The notes: generated by a model from the sequence alone, not told the origin. Counted from the stretch's first letter, positions 41,621-51,450 are shown. The stretch is 64,000 nucleotides of DNA from Methanomassiliicoccales archaeon (GCA_026394375.1 JAPKYJ010000004.1:1-64000); one strand, 5' to 3'. A program made the numbers and translations.

Positions 41621-42474
41621 CGCCCCCTCGAATCGATCTCTTCCACGGCTCTCCGCAGCTCATCGTCATTTGGCGATTTATAGTGCCATTCCAAGCGGTC
41701 CTCCATGAAGGAGACCCCCTTTCCCTTCACGGTATGGGCGATGACCATCTTCGGACGGTCACGGGAGCGAGAGAGCGCCGATTCTAACTGGGCTACATCA
41801 TGGCCATCGCATTCGCTCACATCCCAACCAAACACCCTCCAGCGCTCAGCTAGGTTTCGCATGTCCACGATCTCATTCGTTCTTCCAAACGCCTGAAGCT
41901 TGTTGAAATCCACAACTGCGGTGAGATTGTCCATTTTTAATGTGGAAGCCAGCATGGCAGCTTCCCAGGTCGAGCCTTCCTCGCATTCGCCGTCGCTCAT
42001 GATCACGAAGATCCTGGATGGAGAATTGAATGATTTCAGTCCGATGCACATGCCTAGTCCTATTGGAAGACCATGTCCGAGCGAGCCGCCAGACGTTTCT
42101 ACTCCGGGGACGATCTGACGGATGGTGTGACAAGGGAGCGCCCCGTCATTCTGGCAAAACTTGTCTAGCAATCTACGGTCAAAGAACCCCCGGGCAGCTA
42201 AGGTCGCATACAACGCTGCGCTGGCATGGGCTTTGCTCAAGATCAGTCGATCGTTTCCGAAGGCATCTGGCTTGGTCGGATCGGTCTTCATGACTCGGAA
42301 GTAAAGGGTATATAGGATCTCGACCGAAGACAAGCACGAGCCGATATGGGAGCTTTTCGAGGCGTGTACCATGCGCAAGATGTCCTTTCTGATCATATCA
42401 GTGGTGCCCACAGCTTCAGTCCTCCGCCTTTCCAGTCTTTCTGGCTGAGACCCAAGATGTCGGTCGCGCTTCAT
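41617..42474 (-). CDS. Transketolase-like N-terminal subunit
   Basis: 285 residues. SSHIGSCLSSVEILYTLYF, DRLILSKAHASAALYATLA, GGSLGHGLPIGLGMCIGL and the ThDP/Mg site IMSDGECEEGSTWEAAML...NLTAVVDFNK. HTVKGKGVSFMED closes the domain. Split transketolases are usual in archaea, but most genomes keep one pair near central carbon genes; this pair is inside a polysaccharide cluster. Forms a heterodimer with the next gene's product. Confidence 0.88.
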   Translation of the reverse strand: MKRDRHLGSQPERLERRRTEAVGTTDMIRKDILRMVHASKSSHIGSCLSSVEILYTLYFRVMKTDPTKPDAFGNDRLILSKAHASAALYATLAARGFFDRRLLDKFCQNDGALPCHTIRQIVPGVETSGGSLGHGLPIGLGMCIGLKSFNSPSRIFVIMSDGECEEGSTWEAAMLASTLKMDNLTAVVDFNKLQAFGRTNEIVDMRNLAERWRVFGWDVSECDGHDVAQLESALSRSRDRPKMVIAHTVKGKGVSFMEDRLEWHYKSPNDDELRRAVEEIDSRGR

Positions 42475-42569
42475 ATTTGTTGTTCTGCGTGATTAACTGA
42501 GACTAACGAAAAGGTGTGAATGATCTCTCATGAAGCCTTGTGGATGCGTTCAATGATGTCTGTCACTCT

Positions 42570-42746
42570 CTACCTGAAGCAGTTCCTCAGGTTTCCTAGA
42601 TATCGTCTGGTGAACCTTCTCGTTCTAGAGAAGAAGTCTTCTAAGGTGAGAATCTCTGGGCGGGTATGCTCGATCTGGCCAAAGAGGGAGTTGAGCCCAG
42701 GTTTCTCGCCAATCTTACTGCTCCAATCTTCATCAAGTACCTCCAT
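42570..42746 (-). CDS. Possible 58-residue hypothetical protein
   Basis: From ATG 42746, preceded by GGTGAG, this frame gives MEVLDEDWSSKIGEKPGLNS and ends in a basic tail (SRTRRFTRRYLGNLRNCFR). It lies just beyond the epimerase stop in the same direction. I do not recognise it. Local composition is more AT-rich than the trp region. It is the only candidate in 42475-42763. Confidence 0.3.
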   Translation of the reverse strand: MEVLDEDWSSKIGEKPGLNSLFGQIEHTRPEILTLEDFFSRTRRFTRRYLGNLRNCFR

Positions 42747-42763
42747 TCGCTTCTCACCGCTAA

Positions 42764-43882
42764 TCAGTGACACAGCCCTGCATACCCTGTCCCCTGGCAA
42801 TGAGCTACGGTCCTCTCGACGGCTTCTCTGACCCCTATCTTGGGTTCGTAAATATCTCTCAGTCTGCTGATATCGGGAACGTATCGGTTTGGAGGCTCCT
42901 TGGTGGCACGAGCGGGCTTAGCGCCCAAAACTTCTACCTTCGTGTTTCCGACCACGTCCGCCACCAATTTGGCCAGCTCTTCAATGGTGATCGTGGGGCT
43001 GTCCATGCCCACATTGTACACCACGTGCGCTCTCTTTCCAAGCAACAGCTTCCAGAGGGTGATGCAGAGTTCTGAGGAGTAGCAATAGCTCCGGACCGAC
43101 GTGCCATCTCCGCGCACGACGATTCTGCGTTTTGTCAAAGCCTGATTGATGAAATCAGGAGCCGCGAAACTTGAGTTCGGGTCTTGATAGGGTCCAATGA
43201 AGCTGAACAGCCTGGCGATTGCTGTCTCTACGCCAGAGGTCGAGCATAGCATCTCGCTGAACCTTTTTGCTTCCCCATAACATGAGCTTGGGGACGTGGG
43301 ATCAGGCGCCCCCGGATAGTCTTCTGGTATGCGGTCAAGACCCGTTGGCACTTTTCCGTAGACCGCTCCGCTGCTGACATATAACAATCTTCTCGAATCT
43401 GCTGAAACGGCGTAGTCCACGATAGATTGGGTTAGGTCAACAATCTGCTCAATCGTCTTTTTCGGATCCTTTAGATACTCCCGCGGGTCCGAGGGCGATG
43501 CGGCATGAATGATGTAATCGCAACGTTCCTCTTGAGCCAAGCTACTCCCCACTTCATGCCATTGGACCAAGACGATATCTCCAGCTTCAAGGCGCTCGCC
43601 GAACATGCATCGTGCTTTCCTTGGATCGCGTACTGGAAGAAGAATATGACATCTATTCCGACTCTTCGAACTGAATTCCAGCACCGATTCCACAAGATAC
43701 CTGCCAACGAACCCAGTGCCGCCGGTGATCATAAGGCGTTTACCTTTCAGTTGGTTCAGTTCGCTTCTGCAGGAGCTGCAGATGAATTGAATGTCCTCGT
43801 CCACTATCCTATCTCGCGTGGCTGGTGATCTTCCTCTCGATGTCTGACTCTTGGATTTGCCATCGGTTTCTGTTGAAGACAT
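42764..43882 (-). CDS. NAD-dependent sugar epimerase/reductase (extended SDR)
   Basis: 372 residues. GxxGxxG in LMITGGTGFVGRYLVESVL, DYIIHAASPSDPR, catalytic Ser/Tyr/Lys in YVSSGAVYG and CYGEAKRFSEML. The N-terminal 50 residues (MSSTETDGKSKSQTSRG start, ICSSCRSEL) are not SDR-like and the true start may be internal. Placed after rfbFGH, it probably reduces or epimerises the CDP-4-keto-deoxyhexose, as CDP-paratose/abequose synthases do; product unknown. Confidence 0.82.
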   Translation of the reverse strand: MSSTETDGKSKSQTSRGRSPATRDRIVDEDIQFICSSCRSELNQLKGKRLMITGGTGFVGRYLVESVLEFSSKSRNRCHILLPVRDPRKARCMFGERLEAGDIVLVQWHEVGSSLAQEERCDYIIHAASPSDPREYLKDPKKTIEQIVDLTQSIVDYAVSADSRRLLYVSSGAVYGKVPTGLDRIPEDYPGAPDPTSPSSCYGEAKRFSEMLCSTSGVETAIARLFSFIGPYQDPNSSFAAPDFINQALTKRRIVVRGDGTSVRSYCYSSELCITLWKLLLGKRAHVVYNVGMDSPTITIEELAKLVADVVGNTKVEVLGAKPARATKEPPNRYVPDISRLRDIYEPKIGVREAVERTVAHCQGTGYAGLCH

Positions 43883-43886
43883 CTAT

Positions 43887-45266
43887 TCACCTCAGCGGAG
43901 CGCTAAAAAATCTCGTCATAGTCTCAATAAAGTAATCTATCATTTCCGGACTCAATCCAGGATAGACGCCAGTCCAAAAGGTATCGTTCATGATGCGGTC
44001 TGTATTTTCCGAAGATCCGCTCACCCGGAACTTCTGTCCGGCCATACAAGGTTGGCAGACGAGGTTGCCACCGAAGAGCAGTCTAGCACCGATTCTGTGT
44101 TGTTCCAGATACCTCAATAGATCTAGACGAGCATGCTTGCGACCGTCCCTCATGGTCATAGGGAACCCAAACCAACATGGGTTGCTGCCCTTAGTCGCCT
44201 CTGGTAGGATGAGGAATTCCTCAAGTGGCTGGATTCTCTTCTTAATGGTCTCGAACCGTTCCCTCCTAGCCTTTATGAAATAGGGAAGATGTTGGAGCTG
44301 CGCCAATCCCACCGCCGCCTGCATATCCGTTATCTTCAGATTGTACCCGATGTGGGAATATACGTATTTGTGATCGTAGCCGAACGGCAGGTCACCATGC
44401 TGCATCGCGAACCTCTTGCCGCAGGTGTCATCCTTCCCTGGATCGCAGTAGCAGTCCCGACCCCAATCGCGGAAGGAACGTACGATATGAGCGAGATCTT
44501 TGTCGTTCGTAGCGACGGCGCCCCCCTCCCCCATGGTGATGTGGTGGGCAGGGTAAAAGCTGAAGGTGGCGATCTGACCAAAGGTCCCTGCTTTTACACC
44601 GCGATACTCCGAGCCGAGCGCGTCGCAACAATCCTCGATTAGCCACAGGTCATTTTCCTTTGCGATCCTACGCACTTCGTCAACATCGAAAGGGTTTCCT
44701 AAGGTATGAGCAAGGAATATCGCTTTCGACCGATTGGTCACGGCTTTTTCGAGAGCCTCAACGTTCGCATTGTATGTGGGAAGACTGACGTCCACGAAGA
44801 CCGGCACCAGGGAGTTCTGGATTATCGGTGCTATCGTGGTGGGGAATCCCGCAGCCACCGTGATTATCTCATCGCCTGGCTTGAGTCTCTTCTCATCCAG
44901 CTGCGGGGAGGTCAGCGCGGAGATTGCGAGTAAATTTGCTGAGGACCCGGAATTGGTCGTAACAACATGTCTGGTGCCCAGGAATTTCGAGAACTCCGCT
45001 TCGAATAATTCATTGAATCTCCCCGACGTCAGCCAGAAATCCAAGGAAGAAGCGACCAAGGCTTGGAGATCGCTCTGGTCGAAGACCCTTCCCGCCACGG
45101 GCACATAGTCGACGCCGGGCCGGAAGGGCTTGTTCTGATGGACGGCCTGATAGTACCTTGCCACGGAATCGAGTATCGATCCTCTCAGCTCCACCGCCTC
45201 ATCGGTCTGGTCGAGCCCAGGATTGGCGAGGTTCGTGTCCTTTTTCCTTGTCGTCATCTCAGCCAC
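43887..45266 (-). CDS. rfbH: CDP-6-deoxy-4-keto-glucose 3-dehydrase
   Basis: 459 residues, aminotransferase fold. The [2Fe-2S] cysteine region [15 protein letters not shown] is diagnostic of RfbH/E1. The PLP lysine is replaced by His in [16 protein letters not shown], as in true dehydrases. [16 protein letters not shown] binds PLP. It removes the 3-hydroxyl in 3,6-dideoxyhexose synthesis and needs a reductase (E3), which I do not see in the window. A 40-residue N-terminal extension precedes the domain. Confidence 0.9.
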   Translation of the reverse strand: MAEMTTRKKDTNLANPGLDQTDEAVELRGSILDSVARYYQAVHQNKPFRPGVDYVPVAGRVFDQSDLQALVASSLDFWLTSGRFNELFEAEFSKFLGTRHVVTTNSGSSANLLAISALTSPQLDEKRLKPGDEIITVAAGFPTTIAPIIQNSLVPVFVDVSLPTYNANVEALEKAVTNRSKAIFLAHTLGNPFDVDEVRRIAKENDLWLIEDCCDALGSEYRGVKAGTFGQIATFSFYPAHHITMGEGGAVATNDKDLAHIVRSFRDWGRDCYCDPGKDDTCGKRFAMQHGDLPFGYDHKYVYSHIGYNLKITDMQAAVGLAQLQHLPYFIKARRERFETIKKRIQPLEEFLILPEATKGSNPCWFGFPMTMRDGRKHARLDLLRYLEQHRIGARLLFGGNLVCQPCMAGQKFRVSGSSENTDRIMNDTFWTGVYPGLSPEMIDYFIETMTRFFSAPLR

Positions 45267-45272
45267 CCATTT

Positions 45273-46376
45273 CTAGCGAAAGATCGACCCCTTGCTCTTC
45301 GAATACTCCTTGATCTGGTCGCCCGAAAGCCTAGCCATGTCCGTTTCTTGTTCCAAGTGCTCCTTATACCAGGACACCGTCATCTTGATGGCTCGGTCGA
45401 TAGGCAAGACCGGTCTCCAATCAAGCTCATCGCGGGCCTTGGTGCAGTCCAATCTGAGCGCGTGGCTCTCGGGAGGCGAGGCTGATGGCCTTCTCACCCT
45501 CCAGCTCCCTTCCCCCCATTCCTCGATGATCATCTTCACCAGCTCCTCAACAGAGAGGTTCTGTCCCTTCGCGGGCCCGAAGTTCCATGCTCCGTTGTAG
45601 CGAGCGGGATCCTTTCCCGCCTTGAGGGCGAGGATGAGGTATCCGGACAGAGGTTCGAGAACGTGCTGCCATGGCCTTGTCGCTCCTGGATCCCTGAGAA
45701 CCACCGCCTTCTTCCGAGAAAGGGCGCGAATGCAATCGGGCACGATGCGGTCCGCCGCCCAATCCCCTCCGCCTATGACGTTCCCCGCCCGGGCGGAGAC
45801 CAGCGCCGTCCTCCGTTCCTTGCTCCGTTCGTAAAACGATCGTCGGTATGAGGCGATGGCGATCTCCGCCGCTCCCTTGCTGGCGCTATAGGGGTCCTTC
45901 CCTCCCAACCTATCCGTCTCGCGATAGGCGCCCGCCCGTTCGTCGTTCTCATAGCATTTGTCGCTGGTGATGCATACGAGGGCCTGGAGTGACCTGCTTT
46001 CCCGGGCCGCTTCCATCACGTTCACTGTTCCCATGACGTTCACATCGAACGTCTCCACCGGTCTATCGTAGGATCTCCTGACCAATGGCTGCGCCGCCAG
46101 GTGGAATATGTAGTCCGGTCGGGATTCACGAACGACCTCTGAGACCTTATCGAGGTCGCGCACGTCTCCCATGATGCTATCCACTCTTTCTTTGAGCCCG
46201 ACCGCCTCATAGAAGGAAGGCTTCGTAGGGATCTCGTTGGAGAATCCGGTCACTTCACTTCCCAGCTTCGCCAGCCAGAACGATAGCCAACCGCCCTTGA
46301 AACCAGTATGTCCGGTCACTAGCACTCTCTTGTTCCGATACTTGCTCTTCAGATCGATCTTCGGAGAAGTGCTCAT
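45273..46376 (-). CDS. rfbG: CDP-glucose 4,6-dehydratase
   Basis: 367 residues from ATG 46376, which overlaps the rfbF stop (ATGA); a longer frame exists upstream but is not protein-like. VLVTGHTGFKGGWLSFWL at the NAD site, FHLAAQPLVRRSYDRPVETF, catalytic YSASKGAAEIAIASY and ARAGNVIGGGDWAADRIVPD, all as in RfbG. Converts CDP-glucose to CDP-4-keto-6-deoxyglucose for RfbH, which follows 6 bp later. Confidence 0.92.
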   Translation of the reverse strand: MSTSPKIDLKSKYRNKRVLVTGHTGFKGGWLSFWLAKLGSEVTGFSNEIPTKPSFYEAVGLKERVDSIMGDVRDLDKVSEVVRESRPDYIFHLAAQPLVRRSYDRPVETFDVNVMGTVNVMEAARESRSLQALVCITSDKCYENDERAGAYRETDRLGGKDPYSASKGAAEIAIASYRRSFYERSKERRTALVSARAGNVIGGGDWAADRIVPDCIRALSRKKAVVLRDPGATRPWQHVLEPLSGYLILALKAGKDPARYNGAWNFGPAKGQNLSVEELVKMIIEEWGEGSWRVRRPSASPPESHALRLDCTKARDELDWRPVLPIDRAIKMTVSWYKEHLEQETDMARLSGDQIKEYSKSKGSIFR

Positions 46377-47146
46377 TTCCAAACTCTCCACGGTGCTTTC
46401 CCGCCACTCCAAAGGCTCTCCAAGTGGTTCTTGTCCCTCAGGGTGTCCATGGCGTACCAGAAATCATCGTGCTTATAGGCTCGGAGCTGGTCTTTCGAAG
46501 CAAGGTGCTCCAATGGTTCGCGTTCCCAGATCGTTTCGTCACCTTGGATAAGGTCGAGAACCTGAGGTTCCAGGACGAAGAAACCCCCGTTGACGTAGCC
46601 TCCCTCTCCTCTTGGCTTCTCAAGGAAGGTCTTGATCTCCACCTCGTTCTCGATCCCTAATGCACCGAACCTGCCAGGGGGCTTCACGGCGGTCAGGGTT
46701 GCCAGCTTGCCATGATTCTTGTGGAACCTGACCAGCTTCTTAAGGTCGATGTTCGCCACCCCGTCGCCGTAGGTGAGCATGAACCTCTCACCCTCCACGA
46801 AACGTCGCACCCTCTTGATCCGCCCTCCGGTCATGGTGTTCTCGCCCGTGTCGATGAGGGTCACTTTCCACGGTTCGGAGTAGTTGTTGTGTATCTCCAT
46901 CCGATCGTTCTTGATGTCGATGGTGACGTCGGACATGTGCAGAAGGTAGTTGGCAAAGAACTCTTTGATCATGTATCCTTTGTAGCCCAGGCACACCACG
47001 AAGTCGTTGTGTCCATAGTGGGAATAGATCTTCATGACGTGCCAGAGGAGTGGCATGCCCCCAATCTCGATCATCGGTTTTGGCCTGGCGACGCTCTCCT
47101 CGCTGATGCGTGTGCCGAATCCTCCGGCGAGAATGACTGTCTTCAT
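46373..47146 (-). CDS. rfbF: Glucose-1-phosphate cytidylyltransferase
   Basis: 257 residues. KTVILAGGFGTRISEESVARPKPM nucleotide site, GGMPLLWHVMKIYSHYGHNDFVVCLGYKG, YGDGVANIDLKKLV metal Asp, and EFW-type DDFWYAMDTLRDKNHLE. Makes CDP-glucose, the first step of the branch. First gene of the CDP-sugar run; promoter at 47211-47220. Confidence 0.94.
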   Translation of the reverse strand: MKTVILAGGFGTRISEESVARPKPMIEIGGMPLLWHVMKIYSHYGHNDFVVCLGYKGYMIKEFFANYLLHMSDVTIDIKNDRMEIHNNYSEPWKVTLIDTGENTMTGGRIKRVRRFVEGERFMLTYGDGVANIDLKKLVRFHKNHGKLATLTAVKPPGRFGALGIENEVEIKTFLEKPRGEGGYVNGGFFVLEPQVLDLIQGDETIWEREPLEHLASKDQLRAYKHDDFWYAMDTLRDKNHLESLWSGGKAPWRVWK

Positions 47147-47210
47147 ATTGATCCCCTCTGGATGCGCCCCGAACGCACGAACATCCCTTGACGGTCGTTT
47201 CCCTGGCGCT

Positions 47211-47220
47211 TGTATATATC
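47211..47220 (-). promoter_or_regulatory. TATA box for rfbF
   Basis: GATATATACA on the minus strand predicts a start near 47190 and a leader of about 44 nt before ATG 47146. Confidence 0.5.
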
Positions 47221-47288
47221 AGCGTAAAAGAGGACTCCTGTTCCATCAACCTTTCTGTCAGGGTCAGCTCCGCCTGTTTCTGGGGCTT

Positions 47289-48275
47289 TCATCTCGAGCC
47301 AAGCAGCCCCATCAACCCGCGTCGTCTCTTCTTGGGCTTCTCTGGAGCCAAAGTGATCGTGGTCGGATTCCCGGTCACCTCTCTCTTCGAGATGATGTCA
47401 GCGATCAGGGGGAAGAGATTGTGCTTGTCCAGCACTAGGTCTTTGGCGGTTCTCAATGCCTCTTGGGATTGGTCGTACCGGTCCTCCGCGATCAGCTGAC
47501 GGATGAGCTTGACAGAGCCTTCCCTGTCCCGGATGTCTATCTTGGCGAACGATCGCTCAGGGAAGTAATTGGCCAGGTTAGTACAGCCGTAGTAGATGGG
47601 GAAGCTCGAAGCCAGGTAGGTGTCGGAGAGCTTCTCCGTGAAATAGTCCGGGCAGGAGGTGTTCTCGATGGCGATGTGATACTTGTAAGGAGCGATAGCA
47701 TCCCATTTGTCCTCAGGCCCGTTGATGCTGTAGATGAAGACATCGATCTCGGAGCCGAGCTCCTTCTCCAGCCATCGGACGAACTCCAGTCTCCGGACGT
47801 GACCTGGAATCACGGCCTTCTCCGAAGTGAGGATGGATACCAGTTTGTGCTTGGGGGGCGGTTCCATCGACTTGAGTTTGTCATAGTCCAAGGTATACCC
47901 TTCTTTGAACTTATGCCGCCCGTCTGGTGTTTTGATGAGCTTCATGCCCACCCACCAGGGCAGCCCGGTCTGGGAGTGGATGACGTTGTCATGACGCATC
48001 CCGCTCTGGGGCGTCACCACAGTGGCGAACTGGGAGACGAAATCCTGGTCATACGATTTGAAGGTCTCCGGCTCACCGGTGATAAAAATTGTGTTACTCT
48101 GGGGACAGGTGGCGGTCTCCTCCTTCAGCAATCCCTCGTAGACCACCCAGTAATCGCACTCTTTCCGATTCGGGTCGTCGAAGAACTGGCATTGCCCCCA
48201 TGCACCCCTGGAGCCAGGCGTCTGTCTTGACCACGGCCATTCCGGAACCGACAATGACAATTTGACCTTAATCAT
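47289..48275 (-). CDS. Family 10 glycosyltransferase (fucosyltransferase-like)
   Basis: 328 residues, soluble. The GT10 signature is in the C-terminal half: YKYHIAIENTSCPDYFTEKLSDTY, followed by ASSFPIYYGCTNLANYFPERSF. The N-terminal lobe has SNTIFITGEPETFKSYDQDF. Family members add fucose or related sugars from GDP-fucose. No GDP-fucose pathway is visible here, so another deoxysugar donor from the neighbouring CDP or dTDP pathways is possible. It starts 3 bp after the FkbM gene stop. Confidence 0.8.
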   Translation of the reverse strand: MIKVKLSLSVPEWPWSRQTPGSRGAWGQCQFFDDPNRKECDYWVVYEGLLKEETATCPQSNTIFITGEPETFKSYDQDFVSQFATVVTPQSGMRHDNVIHSQTGLPWWVGMKLIKTPDGRHKFKEGYTLDYDKLKSMEPPPKHKLVSILTSEKAVIPGHVRRLEFVRWLEKELGSEIDVFIYSINGPEDKWDAIAPYKYHIAIENTSCPDYFTEKLSDTYLASSFPIYYGCTNLANYFPERSFAKIDIRDREGSVKLIRQLIAEDRYDQSQEALRTAKDLVLDKHNLFPLIADIISKREVTGNPTTITLAPEKPKKRRRGLMGLLGSR

Positions 48276-48278
48276 ATA

Positions 48279-49049
48279 TTATCGCCTCTTCTTTGAAAAA
48301 TAGGCATCCATTTGCGCCGTGTATGTCCTCTCTTCCTTCTCGTAGCGAGCCACATCGTAGAGATTGATGAGCATGAACCCCAGTTTATGGAGGTCATAGC
48401 ATATGTCGAGCCAGTATTCGGATTCCCGGTTCCTCCGCAACAGAGAGAGCTCAACCAAGACGTTGTCCACCTGGTTCTTCAGGGTCTCCCGCCCCCCTTC
48501 AATGACCTCTCTTTCCACGCCTTCCACGTCGATCTTGACCACGTCGATCTTCCCTATTGCGTGTTCGGTCACGAAGGAGTCCATGGTCCTGACCTCAATC
48601 TCCTCTTTCCCAATCTCCTTGATGTCAAGTTCGCGGTGTTCCTCCAAGTGATCCCTGCTCTGTTCTATGATGGAGCTGGTCCCATGAAAGGAACTCAAGT
48701 TGATCTCGACCTTCTGGTTAGCATTGAAGAAGCCGATGTTGAACGGAAGGACTCTGTCCATGCGCCCCTGAAGGTTCTCGCACAGAGTAGCATATGTGGA
48801 CTTGACGGGCTCGAAGGCGTAGATCTTGGCATGGGGAAAGTTGTCGTATGCAGACTTTGTGACATCCCCGATATTCGCTCCGACATCGAAGATCACTTCA
48901 ATGTTGCGATCGATGCCCGTACGGGAAAAGGGCCAGGAGAGGTTGGGTCCCTCGCGCCTCATTCTATCCCATGCCTTGAACAGCACGGGGGGAATCACTG
49001 GGTACAACGCCTTCCTCATCTTCGGACTGTCTCCGGCAAGCAGCAACAA
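48279..49049 (-). CDS. FkbM-family methyltransferase
   Basis: 256 residues. SAM-binding VIFDVGANIGDVTKSAYDNF, KIYAFEPVKSTYATL, and IGKIDVVKIDVEGVEREVIEGG with the acidic pair. C-terminal Y/W-rich end. FkbM enzymes methylate sugar hydroxyls in glycans. It precedes the GT10 gene in one unit and is divergent from the UDP-glucose dehydrogenase gene. Confidence 0.84.
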   Translation of the reverse strand: MLLLAGDSPKMRKALYPVIPPVLFKAWDRMRREGPNLSWPFSRTGIDRNIEVIFDVGANIGDVTKSAYDNFPHAKIYAFEPVKSTYATLCENLQGRMDRVLPFNIGFFNANQKVEINLSSFHGTSSIIEQSRDHLEEHRELDIKEIGKEEIEVRTMDSFVTEHAIGKIDVVKIDVEGVEREVIEGGRETLKNQVDNVLVELSLLRRNRESEYWLDICYDLHKLGFMLINLYDVARYEKEERTYTAQMDAYFSKKRR

Positions 49050-49149
49050 CCTCGAATGAGATAAAACTGGCTGTTATGTTCCAGTCTCAAGAAAAGACAA
49101 ATCTCATATAAGAGCCTAGGTCATGCTGGAGTGTTCGGTGACGGGGAAA

Positions 49150-50412
49150 ATGAGAATATCCATCATCGGTGCTGGTTACGTCGGCCTGGTCACAGGTCTC
49201 TGTTTCTGCGAGCTGGGACACGAGGTCATCTGCATCGATGTCGTCGGAGAGAAGGTCAAGGCCATCCAAGCGGGTCGTGCCCCTCTCTATGAAGAGGGTC
49301 TCCAGGAGCTACTGGACAAGCATCTGTCCAATGGTAGATTCCATGCCTCCTTGGATTACGATGAGGTGCTGAGAACCGACATCACCTTCCTCTGCGTTGG
49401 CACTCCTTCGAGAGCGGACGGCTCCATGGACCTGAGCTATCTGGAGACCGCCACCCGTTCCTTGGCCGAGGTCCTTGCGCGCAAGAAGGGATACCATGTG
49501 GTCGTGGTCAAGAGCACGGTGATGCCCTCCATCACCGATAAGTTCGTGGCACCTCTGCTAGCCAGCTGCTCCGGCAAGAAGCTGCCGAAGGAGATCGGGG
49601 TGGCCACCAACCCGGAGTTCCTGAGAGAAGGTTCGGCGGTCAGCGATTTCATGCACCCCGATCGCATAGTCATCGGTGCTTCGGACGCCCGGGCGGGGAA
49701 CGTGGTCAAGATGCTCTATCAGAGCTTCAAATGCCCGATACTGGAAGTCTCTCCTACCACCGCGGAAATGATCAAGATGGCGAGCAACGTGGCCTTGGCG
49801 ACGCGGATATCAATGATCAACGAGATCGGGAACGTGTGCAAGGAGCTGGACATCGACGTCCGTCAGGTGGCGGAAGGCATCGGCCTGGACGAGCGCATCG
49901 GCAAGGCCTTCTTGAACGCAGGAGCGGGATTCGGAGGGTCGTGCTTCCCCAAGGATGTGAAGGGGTTGCTCTCTCTGGCGGATCAAATGGGCATCAAACC
50001 CCTCCTGATGAAAGCGGTGCTGGACGTGAACGAGATCCAGCCTCTGCGCATGATCGACCTGTTGGAGGAGCACCTCGGCCTGGATGGAAAGACCATCGCC
50101 GTGCTCGGTCTGACATTTAAGCCGGACACGGACGATGTGCGGGAGTCCCGTTCCATTCCTGTTGTGCGGTCCCTTCTAAATAAAGGGGCGAAGGTGAGGG
50201 CGCACGACCCCCAGGGAATGGAGAACTTCTCCAAGCTCTTCCCCAATATCGAATACACCAAGAGCGCCAAGGAGTGCGTGAAGAATGCGAACGCGGTGCT
50301 CATCATGACCGCCTGGCCCGAGTACTCGGAGGAGAAGCTCTACGGGGCCAAGCTGGTCATCGATGGAAGGGGCGTAGTCAAGACCAAGAACTACGAGGGC
50401 ATCTGCTGGTGA
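49150..50412 (+). CDS. UDP-glucose 6-dehydrogenase family
   Basis: 420 residues from ATG 49150 (MRISIIGAGYVG), with GGTGACGGGG upstream; ATG 49123 is not supported. NAD site ISIIGAGYVGLVTGLCFCELGH, catalytic Cys in GAGFGGSCFPKDVKGL, and C-terminal LGLTFKPDTDDVRESRS. Oxidises UDP-glucose to UDP-glucuronate. TATA-like CTCATATAAG near 49105. Next gene is galU, whose product is its substrate, 4 bp away. Confidence 0.92.
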   Translation: MRISIIGAGYVGLVTGLCFCELGHEVICIDVVGEKVKAIQAGRAPLYEEGLQELLDKHLSNGRFHASLDYDEVLRTDITFLCVGTPSRADGSMDLSYLETATRSLAEVLARKKGYHVVVVKSTVMPSITDKFVAPLLASCSGKKLPKEIGVATNPEFLREGSAVSDFMHPDRIVIGASDARAGNVVKMLYQSFKCPILEVSPTTAEMIKMASNVALATRISMINEIGNVCKELDIDVRQVAEGIGLDERIGKAFLNAGAGFGGSCFPKDVKGLLSLADQMGIKPLLMKAVLDVNEIQPLRMIDLLEEHLGLDGKTIAVLGLTFKPDTDDVRESRSIPVVRSLLNKGAKVRAHDPQGMENFSKLFPNIEYTKSAKECVKNANAVLIMTAWPEYSEEKLYGAKLVIDGRGVVKTKNYEGICW

Positions 50413-50416
50413 GGAC

Positions 50417-51328
50417 ATGAAAGCGGTCATTCCTGCTGCTGGCCATGGGACCAGGTTCCTGCCATTGACCAAAGGACAACCGAAGGAGATGCTGCCGGTG
50501 GTCGACAAACCGACCATCCAGTACGTGGTGGAGGAAGCCATCGCCGCTGGCGTCGACGACATCATCATAATCACCGGACGAGACAAGCGGGCGATAGAGG
50601 ACCATTTCGACAGATCATCCGAGCTGGAGCATTTCCTCAAGGAACATGGCAAGGAGAGAGAGCTGAAGCAGGTGCAGGAGATCTCCAGCCTGGCAGAGAT
50701 CCATTACGTCCGGCAGAAGACGCCCCGAGGGCTGGGCGATGCCATCTACTGCGCGCGAAAGCACGTGGGCGATGAGCCTTTCGCCGTCATGCTGGGCGAT
50801 ACCATCCACGTGAGCGAGGTGCCAGTGGTCAAGCAACTCATGAACGTGCAGCACCAGGTGGGCGGATCGGTCATCGCCGTAGAGCAGGTGCTCAGGGAGA
50901 AGATCAAGGACTACGGCATCATCGCCGGCAACCGTGTCCGGGACCGCCTGTACAAGGTCATGGACCTAGTGGAGAAGCCTCAGCCCGACGCCGCACCATC
51001 GAACATCGCCATCGCTGGAACCTACGTTCTATCACCGGGAATCTTCGAGTGCATCGAGCGCACCAAGCCCGGGTACAACAACGAGATACAGTTGACCGAT
51101 GCTCTCCGCCTCCTGATGCAGAAGGAGGACATCCATGCTTGGCAGTTCCACGGCAAGCGGTACGACGTTGGGGACATGCTCGGCTGGATGAGGACGAACT
51201 TCGAGCTCACGCTGAAGAGCGATGCCTACGGAAAACAGCTGAAAGAGTTCTTGACACCGTTGCTGAACGATTCCGAAGGGACCTGTTCGTTCGAGCTTCC
51301 CTCGGAGAAGCCATCGATAGAGAAGTAG
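50417..51328 (+). CDS. galU: UTP-glucose-1-phosphate uridylyltransferase
   Basis: 303 residues. KAVIPAAGHGTRFLPLTKGQPKEMLPVVDKPTIQYVVEEA, then PFAVMLGDTIH, and EVQLTDAL-type EIQLTDALRLLMQ. These separate it from the dTDP-type enzyme at 51891. Makes UDP-glucose for the dehydrogenase upstream. GGTGAGGAC before ATG. Confidence 0.92.
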   Translation: MKAVIPAAGHGTRFLPLTKGQPKEMLPVVDKPTIQYVVEEAIAAGVDDIIIITGRDKRAIEDHFDRSSELEHFLKEHGKERELKQVQEISSLAEIHYVRQKTPRGLGDAIYCARKHVGDEPFAVMLGDTIHVSEVPVVKQLMNVQHQVGGSVIAVEQVLREKIKDYGIIAGNRVRDRLYKVMDLVEKPQPDAAPSNIAIAGTYVLSPGIFECIERTKPGYNNEIQLTDALRLLMQKEDIHAWQFHGKRYDVGDMLGWMRTNFELTLKSDAYGKQLKEFLTPLLNDSEGTCSFELPSEKPSIEK

Positions 51329-51450
51329 TCTGCCAGAATCGAAATCCCGAGCTCGTTCTCAGCCCTATCGACGATATTCCGCTGCCAATATCTGATTTGG
51401 GAATAGATTGGAATACCAGTGCGTGCCTAATATCAGGCGAGGACGAGAGA

